DNA of 63,607 nt from the NCBI GenBank assembly GCA_946478755.1, contig CAMLDJ010000003.1:1-63607 (forward strand). The letters are read 5' to 3'. The notes beneath the pieces were generated by a model that did not search any database, was not told the origin of the DNA, and worked only from the letters and a program-made list of their open reading frames with translations. Of the stretch, positions 45,317-51,714 are shown piece by piece (the first letter of the stretch is position 1; each line of letters opens with the position of its first letter). The translations under genes were made by a program, and so were the position numbers. Source of the DNA: an uncultured Pedobacter sp. (GTDB lineage Bacteria > Bacteroidota > Bacteroidia > Sphingobacteriales > Sphingobacteriaceae).

Positions 45317-45901
45317 ATGGCAACTAGCACAAAAAAAACCGGCGCAACAGCAAGCTCGAAATCTTCCAGTGTTTCCCTTGGAGGGACATCAAAGACCGGG
45401 AAAATGGAAAATTCAGAATTCCATGAATTCTTCGTTGATGAATTGAAAGACATTTATTGGGCCGAAAAACATTTGTCGAAGGCCCTGCCGAAAATGAAAA
45501 AATCCGCAACAAGCTCGGAGCTCGCCGCGGCGTTTGAAAAGCACACGGAAGAAACCAAGACACACATCGCAACCCTGGAGCAGGTATTCGAACTGCTGGG
45601 CGAGAAGGCCCAGGCAAAAAAATGCGATGCCATGGAGGGATTGGTCAAAGAGGCTGAAGGGGTCATCGAAGATACCGATTCGGGGACATTGATCCGCGAT
45701 GCAGGACTTATCCTTGCTGCCCAGAAAGTTGAACATTATGAGATCGCTACTTATGGTACACTTGTGGTTTTCGCTCAAAACATGGGGCATACCGATGCGG
45801 CTGAACTTTTGCAGTTCACCCTTGAAAATGAGAAGGCTACCGATGTAGCCTTAACTGAAATTGCAGTCAGCTCCATCAATGACCAGGCAGCAGCCGAATA
45901 A
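45317..45901 (+). CDS. Ferritin-like DUF892 protein (YciE/YciF type)
   Basis: 194 residues. A lysine-, alanine- and serine-rich leader of about 35 residues precedes the DUF892 four-helix domain: EFHEFFVDELKDIYWAEKHL, EKHTEETKTHIATLEQVFELL, GLILAAQKVEHYEIATYGTL and ENEKATDVALTEIA, which carry the regularly placed Glu and His of the family's metal site. YciE/YciF-type proteins are induced by stress. The basic leader might bind nucleic acid, which is inference. Monocistronic, with a hairpin terminator 10 bp after the stop. Confidence 0.92.
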   Translation: MATSTKKTGATASSKSSSVSLGGTSKTGKMENSEFHEFFVDELKDIYWAEKHLSKALPKMKKSATSSELAAAFEKHTEETKTHIATLEQVFELLGEKAQAKKCDAMEGLVKEAEGVIEDTDSGTLIRDAGLILAAQKVEHYEIATYGTLVVFAQNMGHTDAAELLQFTLENEKATDVALTEIAVSSINDQAAAE

Positions 45902-45910
45902 GGCCAGTTC

Positions 45911-45941
45911 AGTAAGCCTGACCCACCGGGCCAGGCTTACT
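45911..45941 (+). terminator. Hairpin terminator after the DUF892 gene
   Basis: Ten-bp stem AGTAAGCCTG / CAGGCTTACT with an 11-base loop that can pair internally (CCC with GGG). Only a short T-rich stretch (ATTTTC) follows. Confidence 0.75.
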
Positions 45942-46000
45942 AAGCATTTTCATCATAGTGTTTCTTTAAAGAACCAGGTAGGTTCTGTATATTTGGAACG

Positions 46001-46747
46001 TTGTCTACCCTATTTTTTATACTAGCCATTAGCTTTATTGCTTCACTTGTAAGGTCTACCTTGGGCTTTGGCGAGTCTTTAGTGGCTGTTCCTTTGTTTC
46101 TGTTTTTTTTACCCGTAGAAATAGCCGTGCCCTTATCGGTTATGTTATCTATCGTTATTGCACTGGTTGTAGTTATCCAGGACCACAGTAAAATTCATTT
46201 TGACAGTGCAAAATGGTTAATTCTCTATGCGATATTCGGAATACCAATAGGTATAGCCATACTCATTTACGGCACCGAATTAATCATCAAAGCAGGGCTC
46301 GGGGTACTTATCATCACCTATTCCTGTTACTCACTTTTGTCGAAAAGCAGCAAAACGCTTGTTAAAGACAATAAGCTTTGGCTTTTTGGATGTGGCTTCT
46401 TATCTGGAATTTTAGGTGGGGCGTACGGATTAAACGGCCCGCCTTTAGTGGTGTATGGAAAAATGAGGCAATGGAATCCGAAACAATTCCGGGCAACGTT
46501 GCAGGCCTATTTTCTACCGGTAAGTCTGATCAGTGTAGCTGGGTATTATGCAAAAGGCCTGATTACGCCGGAGGTACACCGATATTTTCTAATTTCATTG
46601 ACCACTGCCGTCCCGGCAATTTTCATGGGAAGGTATTTAAATCACCGATTGAAACAAAAGACGTTTTTTAAATATGTTTATTATGGCCTGATTGTCATAG
46701 GTGTCATTCTGATCACAAGTACGTTAACCAAGTATATATTTCAATAA
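46001..46747 (+). CDS. TauE/SafE-family membrane exporter
   Basis: About 248 residues, hydrophobic throughout, with about eight membrane segments. The family repeat is visible twice: SLVRSTLGFGESLVAVPLFL near 15 and LSGILGGAYGLNGPPLVVYG near 132. Members export sulfite, sulfoacetate or related anions; the substrate here is unknown. No ATG is available at the right place; TTG at 46001 gives a full first membrane helix and is preferred. The gene is alone. Confidence 0.88.
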   Translation: MSTLFFILAISFIASLVRSTLGFGESLVAVPLFLFFLPVEIAVPLSVMLSIVIALVVVIQDHSKIHFDSAKWLILYAIFGIPIGIAILIYGTELIIKAGLGVLIITYSCYSLLSKSSKTLVKDNKLWLFGCGFLSGILGGAYGLNGPPLVVYGKMRQWNPKQFRATLQAYFLPVSLISVAGYYAKGLITPEVHRYFLISLTTAVPAIFMGRYLNHRLKQKTFFKYVYYGLIVIGVILITSTLTKYIFQ

Positions 46748-46796
46748 TCAATGGGATAGGCAGCCCGTGTTTCCGTAGGGAAGGGTGTAAAATTTG

Positions 46797-46871
46797 TGGG
46801 AATTACTGGACTCGAACCAGCGACCCCTACCTTGTCGAGGTAGTGCTCTAAACCAGCTGAGCTAAATTCCC
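46797..46871 (-). tRNA. tRNA-Val (anticodon GAC) with C at position 33
   Basis: A complete cloverleaf can be drawn on the minus strand: acceptor GGGAATT/AATTCCC, D-arm GCTC/GAGC, anticodon stem CTACC/GGTAG, T-arm GCTGG/CCAGT with loop TTCGAGT, discriminator A. The loop is TCGACAA, so the anticodon GAC (Val) is preceded by C33 where nearly all tRNAs have U33. CCA is not encoded. It lies 47 bp downstream of the YdaT-like gene on the same strand. Confidence 0.9.
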
Positions 46872-46918
46872 TTAAAAGGCCGGCGTCTTTGCGCAAAGAT
46901 AACCAAAAAATCGACTTC

Positions 46919-47116
46919 TCAATCGTCCGGTGCATTTTCCTTTTCATTCGGATGCTGATCAAAGTATTCCCGTGCCTTTTTCAGCCCAGTAGCTATGGCG
47001 ACACCTTCATCACCACTTTCATTTAGAATTTCATTGGCGATTTCAGTTGCCTTGTCGCGGATGTATTTAGGCTGATTTTTATAAGATGGTGGATAATTTC
47101 CATGGTACCAGGGCAT
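46919..47116 (-). CDS. YdaT-like small protein (starts MPW, 65 aa)
   Basis: The start is fixed by a strong AGGAGG six bases-range before the ATG at 47116, unusual for this phylum; the frame also opens 13 codons earlier. The protein begins MPWYHGNYPPSYKNQPKYIR and continues with DKATEIANEILNESGDEGVAIA, the pattern of small YdaT-type proteins (MPW-x-YP-S-KN...EIANALL-EG..EG-AI). These are often stress-induced and uncharacterised. Hydrophilic, cytoplasmic. The tRNA-Val gene follows on the same strand. Confidence 0.82.
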   Translation of the reverse strand: MPWYHGNYPPSYKNQPKYIRDKATEIANEILNESGDEGVAIATGLKKAREYFDQHPNEKENAPDD

Positions 47117-47243
47117 AGTTCCTCCTTTTTGAGTTAAACAAACACTTCCGGACAATGTTTACAATTTACAATTAATGGTAAAATTTAATCTCCATAAAAC
47201 CTGGGGAGTTCTGAAATGTTTAAAGGGATACAACCCAAAGACT

Positions 47244-47540
47244 ATGGAACAGATGAACGTTGAGGAATCAAGAAAAGTGAAGATTGATTTTACTTCGCCG
47301 GAATTGCCGGCGAGTGCCAGGCGGCTTGAACCATTGGTTTGGAAAGATGGCGATGCCTATTGCTGCTTACTGGGACCCGATCCTGAAGAAGGTGTGTTCG
47401 GTTGTGGTGCGAGCCCTGAATTGGCCCTTGTAGACTGGGATCAGCAATTGGCCCAGCACCTGGCCACTTCTACAGAAGACAATGAAGTTACCAGGTATGT
47501 AAAGGACGTACTTAAAGCGGATGATACCGAAGTCTGGTAG
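47244..47540 (+). CDS. Conserved-looking small protein, 98 aa, function unknown
   Basis: The frame opens at 47175 (121 aa), but the compositional change suggests the ATG at 47244 (MEQMNVEESRKVKIDF) as start; a third ATG is at 47253. The core reads PELPASARRLEPLVWKDGDAY, then CCLLGPDPEEGVFGCGASPE and ALVDWDQQLAQHL. The pattern recalls HicB-like antitoxin or similar alpha/beta proteins (substrate-like 'GxGxSPExALxDWDxxL'), but no HicA partner is adjacent. Acidic, no signal peptide. Function not assigned. Confidence 0.72.
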   Translation: MEQMNVEESRKVKIDFTSPELPASARRLEPLVWKDGDAYCCLLGPDPEEGVFGCGASPELALVDWDQQLAQHLATSTEDNEVTRYVKDVLKADDTEVW

Positions 47541-47614
47541 CATGAAGTACTAAGAAATCTACACGCTTTGGGCCATTTTCCCTGTTTTTTCGAAGAATTT
47601 CATATCTTAACTAG

Positions 47615-47634
47615 TTGCATAACTGGTTATGCAA
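47615..47634. promoter_or_regulatory. Inverted repeat TTGCATAAC-TG-GTTATGCAA
   Basis: Perfect 9-bp arms separated by 2 bp, 74 bp after the 98-aa gene and 86 bp before the 53-aa gene. AT-rich with a TGCATA core and no T-run, so an operator fits better than a terminator. Confidence 0.45.
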
Positions 47635-47720
47635 ATCTAGGGGTCAATTCTCTTTAAGAAAAATCTTTCAGAACTTTTGGCATTCAAAATCGTTTATGAT
47701 ACAACTAAAATTGATTAATC

Positions 47721-47882
47721 ATGGCAGACCCAGAAGAAAATAAGGAAAACACACAGAAGGAACAGGGTAACGACACTTCTGCGGAGGCCACCGGAAAAGG
47801 GAATGACTCTACTCACTCCAACTGGAACGAGCATATGCAGATCGATGAGGAAGGGAATGAAGTGTCACCCGATGACGAGTAA
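47721..47882 (+). CDS. Small acidic protein, 53 aa, function unknown
   Basis: ATG at 47721, TAA at 47882. The protein is very hydrophilic and acidic (starts MADPEENKENTQKEQGND, ends EEGNEVSPDDE), with a central WNEHMQIDEEGNE that is the only part with order-promoting residues. It resembles other intrinsically disordered small stress proteins, but I do not recognise a family. It is too short for the usual gene-length cut-off. It stands alone, with an inverted repeat 87 bp upstream. Confidence 0.6.
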   Translation: MADPEENKENTQKEQGNDTSAEATGKGNDSTHSNWNEHMQIDEEGNEVSPDDE

Positions 47883-47918
47883 TTTATGCCTATAATATAC
47901 CGCGGTTGCAAAGACAGG

Positions 47919-48323
47919 TCAGCGCCGGCTTGTGGACAACTGTTGCTGGACTGATTGCAGCACCTGCATTAGGTCAAAAGGCTTGGGGATAAAACCGTCC
48001 GGCTGACAGGCGCTCACACGGTCCAGACCCGCATGCGCAGACATCATCAGCACGGGAATATGACTCGACTGGTCATCCTTCTTAAGTTCCATGCATAGTT
48101 CAACGCCGTCTCCGTCTGGCAGCATCACGTCCAACAGGAACAGATCGGGCAGTCCGGCCTCCATTGCCGTCCGAAATTTTTCTGTGGTAGTCAGCAAAAG
48201 CGTCTCATATCCTTCTTCCTGCAGAAAAAGTTCCAACACATATCCGATATCCGTATCATCTTCCAATATCCATATTTTATGAGCGGAGGCCTGGTGTTGC
48301 CCGCGCGTATCTATTCCATCCAT
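47919..48323 (-). CDS. Receiver-only response regulator
   Basis: 134 residues: WILEDDTDIGYVLELFLQEEGY, phosphoacceptor Asp65 (LFLLDVMLPDGDG), Thr/Ser position in LMMSAH and Lys114 (GFIPKPFD). No output domain follows; the protein ends after helix 5 with LSTSRR. No kinase is adjacent. It converges on the 53-aa gene. It may feed a hybrid kinase elsewhere. Confidence 0.92.
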   Translation of the reverse strand: MDGIDTRGQHQASAHKIWILEDDTDIGYVLELFLQEEGYETLLLTTTEKFRTAMEAGLPDLFLLDVMLPDGDGVELCMELKKDDQSSHIPVLMMSAHAGLDRVSACQPDGFIPKPFDLMQVLQSVQQQLSTSRR

Positions 48324-48366
48324 AAGCTATCAACTTATCGTCAACATTGCGGCGGAGATAAAGAAG

Positions 48367-48390
48367 TGGCATAGCTGTCCGGCTATGCCA
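48367..48390 (-). terminator. Hairpin terminator after the DUF3606 gene
   Basis: Stem TGGCATAGC / GCTATGCCA, 9 bp, with a 6-base loop, located 42 bp beyond the minus-strand stop at 48432. The minus strand continues with a T/C-rich stretch (CTTCTTTATC). Confidence 0.65.
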
Positions 48391-48431
48391 TCATTCTAAT
48401 TTGCCACTTTGTAACTCGCTTAATCTAAAAA

Positions 48432-48617
48432 TTATTTACCCTTATTTTTATTTTTGATGTATTGTTCGATGTCCTTGCGATCGCTCGAACCAGTTGCCCG
48501 TTTAGCGCCGGTAATCGCCTGACTGCTGACGCCCAATTTTTCCGCCAGATATTTTACTTCGTATGGTTGAGAAGAGTTCACCTGACTCCGCTCTACTTTT
48601 GCTCCTTTTTTTGCCAT
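48432..48617 (-). CDS. DUF3606-type small protein, 61 aa
   Basis: Lysine-rich. The family pattern is PYEVKYLAEKLGVSSQAIT, followed by GAKRATGSSDRKDIEQYI; in DUF3606 proteins this is written YEVRYWAKKFGVS. The segment has the shape of a small helix-turn-helix, and a DNA-bridging or stress role has been suggested for such proteins, but nothing is proven. The gene stands between the AraC regulator and the receiver gene, with its own hairpin terminator. Confidence 0.85.
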   Translation of the reverse strand: MAKKGAKVERSQVNSSQPYEVKYLAEKLGVSSQAITGAKRATGSSDRKDIEQYIKNKNKGK

Positions 48618-48750
48618 TAGTTTTTCAATTAGGTAATTGATTAACAGCTTTTGGCTAAAATGGTTTCAAGTTCGTTCAATTCAGGTAGTAATGCATCCCG
48701 TAAAATATTGCTTGCCCAAATGCCCCATCTAGCCACTTGTGTTCCAGGTC

Positions 48751-49638
48751 TTACAAAGTAAAACCTACTCTGTAAACCTGTTTTTTATACGCAGAGGGTG
48801 ACATTCCTGTGAGTTTCTTGAATGTTTTCGAAAAGTAGCTAAGATTATCAAAACCTGTTTGGGCGGCAATATCGGAATAAGTAAACCGGCTTGTGGCCAA
48901 TAAATATTGTGCCCGCTCTATCCGTTTGCCAAGTATATAGCTAACTGGGCGTTCGCCGGTGAAAGTTTTGAAGAGACGGGAGAAGTAATCCGGATGCTGA
49001 TTTACACGGGATGCAAGCGCGGTTACAGATAATTTCTGGTGAAGATTGACTAAGATATAGCCTATCGTCTCAGCTATCTTAACGGGAGTTTGATGGGGTT
49101 CTTGCCTTAAATGTAATTGGGACTGCAGTAATCGGCCCATCAACTGAAGCAATATCCCCTGTGTCTCCAGATAACCGGCTAAACTCTGGCGGTTATTTAA
49201 TTCCTGATACTCTTTGTAAAAAATATTTTTTTCATACACTTTAGGGTCATCTGACCGATTGATACCCCGACCGGGGTTAATTTCGAGTAACCTTTTAAAC
49301 AGATCAATGTCCGTCGGTGTCGCCTTGATCTTTGAAACAACACGGCTTCGCGAGAAAAGCGAAATTCCATCTGCAGATTCCTCAAAAAACTGAACGAAAT
49401 ATTGGCTTAAATGATTGTTACAATGTAGGCTGCACAGGGTAAAACTTGGAATGATGTAAAGATAGCCGGGCTCGAGCTGCAAAGAATGCAATTGATCAGA
49501 TATCTCGCCCGAGCCACCGTCGATGTAATATATGCGATAGTATGGGCTTATCACATTCCGGTAGTTCCATTTGGAGGAAAGTTTGACGTAATCCACGTTG
49601 AGCAGGGAAAAGGTATTCTTCAAGACTCTCTTAATCAT
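48751..49638 (-). CDS. AraC-family transcription regulator of the third PUL
   Basis: 295 residues. An N-terminal cupin-like sensing part (PYYRIYYIDGGSGEISDQ, LEPGYLYIIPSFTLCSL) is followed by the double helix-turn-helix at about 190-290: LSVTALASRVNQHPDYFSRL, FTGERPVSYILGKRIERA and YSDIAAQTGFDNLSYFSKTF. It is divergent from the GH29 gene with 188 bp between the starts. That position suggests that it senses a sugar released by this PUL (perhaps fucose) and controls it. The region contains promoter boxes for both directions. Confidence 0.92.
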   Translation of the reverse strand: MIKRVLKNTFSLLNVDYVKLSSKWNYRNVISPYYRIYYIDGGSGEISDQLHSLQLEPGYLYIIPSFTLCSLHCNNHLSQYFVQFFEESADGISLFSRSRVVSKIKATPTDIDLFKRLLEINPGRGINRSDDPKVYEKNIFYKEYQELNNRQSLAGYLETQGILLQLMGRLLQSQLHLRQEPHQTPVKIAETIGYILVNLHQKLSVTALASRVNQHPDYFSRLFKTFTGERPVSYILGKRIERAQYLLATSRFTYSDIAAQTGFDNLSYFSKTFKKLTGMSPSAYKKQVYRVGFTL

Positions 49639-49680
49639 CTTTTCAATATCGGATTTTTACAACAAATAGTCTATTTTATT

Positions 49681-49712
49681 CAAATTTAGGTCGGATAAGA
49701 TATTTATTTTTG
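49681..49712. promoter_or_regulatory. Divergent promoter boxes of araC-like and GH29 genes
   Basis: CAAATTTA at 49681-49688 is a minus-strand TAAATTTG and TATTTTTG lies at 49705-49712; both fit the Bacteroidota -7 consensus TAnnTTTG. The matching -33 TTTG boxes are not obvious. Positions suit transcription starts close to 49674 (minus) and 49719 (plus). Confidence 0.4.
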
Positions 49713-49826
49713 ATAATAATAACCAAATATATGATCATATGGAACAAGGACTTCCTGCATCCTGCCATTCACATTTCTGATATACCATGCAACAAACCGA
49801 ATTCATAATTCTAAATCTCATATAAA

Positions 49827-51344
49827 ATGAAGAAAAGATTAATTGTCATTATTGCGACGTTTTCCATGTTGGTAAATGTCAAGGCACAGCAAAACAAGAT
49901 TAGCGTCGAACCGGGAAAATTTAAGCCTACTGATGAATCGTTAAAAGAATATAAATATCCAGACTGGTTCCGTGATGCGAAATTTGGTATCTGGTCTCAT
50001 TGGGGGCCGCAGGCGGTTCCCAGACAGGGCGATTGGTATGCCAGGAACATGTATATACAAGGGAGTGACCAAAATAAGTACCATGTAGCACATTATGGAA
50101 CACCATCTAAGTTTGGATATAAAGATATTATCCCGTTATGGAAAGCAGAAAAATGGAACCCTGAGCAGTTGATGGCCCTTTATAAGAAAGCCGGTGCAAA
50201 ATATTTTGTAAGTATGGGCTCACACCATGATATGTTCTTTTTGTGGAATTCTAAGATCCATAAGTGGAACTCGGTAAATACTGGGCCACATAAGGATGTT
50301 GTTGGCTTATGGCAGGAAGCTGCAAAAAAAGAAGGTCTTCGCTTCGGAGTTTCGGAGCATTTGGCCGCTAGTTTCAACTGGTTTCAGCCTAGCCATGGGG
50401 CCGATAAAACCGGGCAATTTGCCGATGTTCCCTATGATGGCCAGGACCCGCAGTATTCAGACCTTTATCACCTGCCTGCCGATTCAAGCAACATAAAGGA
50501 ATGGATCACAAACAATACCGGGTGGAAAAAACAATGGTTGGAATATGTCACGGAACTGATCGATAATTATCACCCGGATCTGCTTTATTCGGATAGTAAG
50601 CTTCCTTTTGAAGATGTTGGACGTACAATGGTGGCACATTACTACAATCAGGATATAGCTAAAAACAAAGGCAAGCTCGAAGCCGTATACACCCCAAAAG
50701 AGCCATCGGAAGGTAAATGGGCTCAGGATGTAGAACGTGGTGTTCTGGATTCGATCAGCCCGTTTCCATGGCAGACCGACACCTCAATAGGCGACTGGTA
50801 TTACAGAACGGGACAGAAGTACAAAAGTGCAAATGAAATTGCGCAGCTTTTGGTAGATATCGTGAGTAAGAACGGCAATCTATTGATCAATGTGGTCCAG
50901 ACACCCGAAGGTGATCTGGAGCCGGATGTGATAAAGATCGTGACAGAAATTGGGGAATGGACCAAATTGAACGGAGAAGGGATTTATGCTACAAGACCCT
51001 GGAAAGTATATGGTGAAGGGCCTTCAACCATTAAATCAAACCAGAAAAAAGGTCACTTTGGCGGATTATCAGATACGCGCGATTATCAGTCAGGAGATAT
51101 CCGTTATACCACTAAGGGGGATGATCTTTTTGCATTTTGCCTAAATGTTCCTCAGGGAGATATTGAAATGCATCTACTGGGGCGGAAATCGAAATACTTA
51201 GATAAACCGATTAGATCAGTTACCCTGCTTGGCAGTAAGCAAAAGTTAAACTGGGAGCAGCATGACGGTTCGCTTGTGATAAAAAAACCAGCAAACTACC
51301 CAGCCTGGCAGGTAACAGGATTTAAAATAGAATTTAAAAAATAA
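49827..51344 (+). CDS. GH29 alpha-L-fucosidase, secreted
   Basis: 505 residues with a signal peptide (TFSMLVNVKAQ). GH29 barrel motifs: YPDWFRDAKFGIWSHWGPQA near 44, ARNMYIQG, GAKYFVSMGSHHDMF near 123 and nucleophile Asp256 in DLLYSDSKLPFE. After NGNLLINVVQTPEGDL a C-terminal beta-sandwich closes the protein. It releases alpha-linked L-fucose by a retaining mechanism and should act in the periplasm or at the surface. The mutarotase and GH97 genes follow on the same strand. The aryl-versus-linkage preference cannot be told. Confidence 0.94.
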   Translation: MKKRLIVIIATFSMLVNVKAQQNKISVEPGKFKPTDESLKEYKYPDWFRDAKFGIWSHWGPQAVPRQGDWYARNMYIQGSDQNKYHVAHYGTPSKFGYKDIIPLWKAEKWNPEQLMALYKKAGAKYFVSMGSHHDMFFLWNSKIHKWNSVNTGPHKDVVGLWQEAAKKEGLRFGVSEHLAASFNWFQPSHGADKTGQFADVPYDGQDPQYSDLYHLPADSSNIKEWITNNTGWKKQWLEYVTELIDNYHPDLLYSDSKLPFEDVGRTMVAHYYNQDIAKNKGKLEAVYTPKEPSEGKWAQDVERGVLDSISPFPWQTDTSIGDWYYRTGQKYKSANEIAQLLVDIVSKNGNLLINVVQTPEGDLEPDVIKIVTEIGEWTKLNGEGIYATRPWKVYGEGPSTIKSNQKKGHFGGLSDTRDYQSGDIRYTTKGDDLFAFCLNVPQGDIEMHLLGRKSKYLDKPIRSVTLLGSKQKLNWEQHDGSLVIKKPANYPAWQVTGFKIEFKK

Positions 51345-51372
51345 AAACTTATACTCCCATAACTTATAATAG

Positions 51373-51714
51373 ATGAAAAGATATTGTCTTGCCCTGGACC
51401 TTGTAGATGATCACAAACTAATTACAGCATATGAAGGCTACCATGTTGATGTCTGGCCAGAGATTAAACAGAGTATAACTGAAGCGGGCATCCTGGAGAT
51501 GGAAATATACCGGATTGCTAACCGGTTATTTATGGTTATGGAAACCCACGATGATTTTAGTTTTGAAAAAAAGGCACAAATGGATGCCTCCAACCCAATA
51601 GTGAAGGAATGGGAAAAACTGATGTCGAAATATCAGCAAGCATTGCCGCTTGCAAAACCCGGAGAAAAGTGGCTGCTGATGAAAAATATCTTCCAGCTAA
51701 AAGGTTTAGGATAA
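51373..51714 (+). CDS. L-rhamnose/L-fucose mutarotase-type protein
   Basis: 113 residues of the RhaM (DUF718) family: ALDLVDDHKLITAYEGYHVD, VWPEIKQSITEAGILEMEIYRI and RLFMVMETHDDF. The family converts alpha and beta anomers of 6-deoxy sugars. Next to a fucosidase, L-fucose is the likely substrate (inference). No signal peptide; cytoplasmic. The stop codon overlaps the start of the GH97 gene (TAATG), so the two are translationally coupled. Confidence 0.88.
   Translation: MKRYCLALDLVDDHKLITAYEGYHVDVWPEIKQSITEAGILEMEIYRIANRLFMVMETHDDFSFEKKAQMDASNPIVKEWEKLMSKYQQALPLAKPGEKWLLMKNIFQLKGLG

Noticed and set aside
46797..46871. Genomic-island attachment site at the tRNA
   Set aside because: No integrase gene and no direct repeat of the tRNA 3' end was found in the window.
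47175..47243. Longer start for the 98-aa protein (121 aa form)
   Set aside because: The extra 23 residues are basic and lack the acidic character of the rest; the ATG at 47244 fits better, though it is not proven.
48643..48760. Short minus-strand open stretch after the AraC-like gene ending in LNELETILAKSC
   Set aside because: Looks protein-like but has no start codon apart from an internal GTG, overlaps the regulator's end in another frame and is only about 30-40 codons. I cannot separate it from chance.
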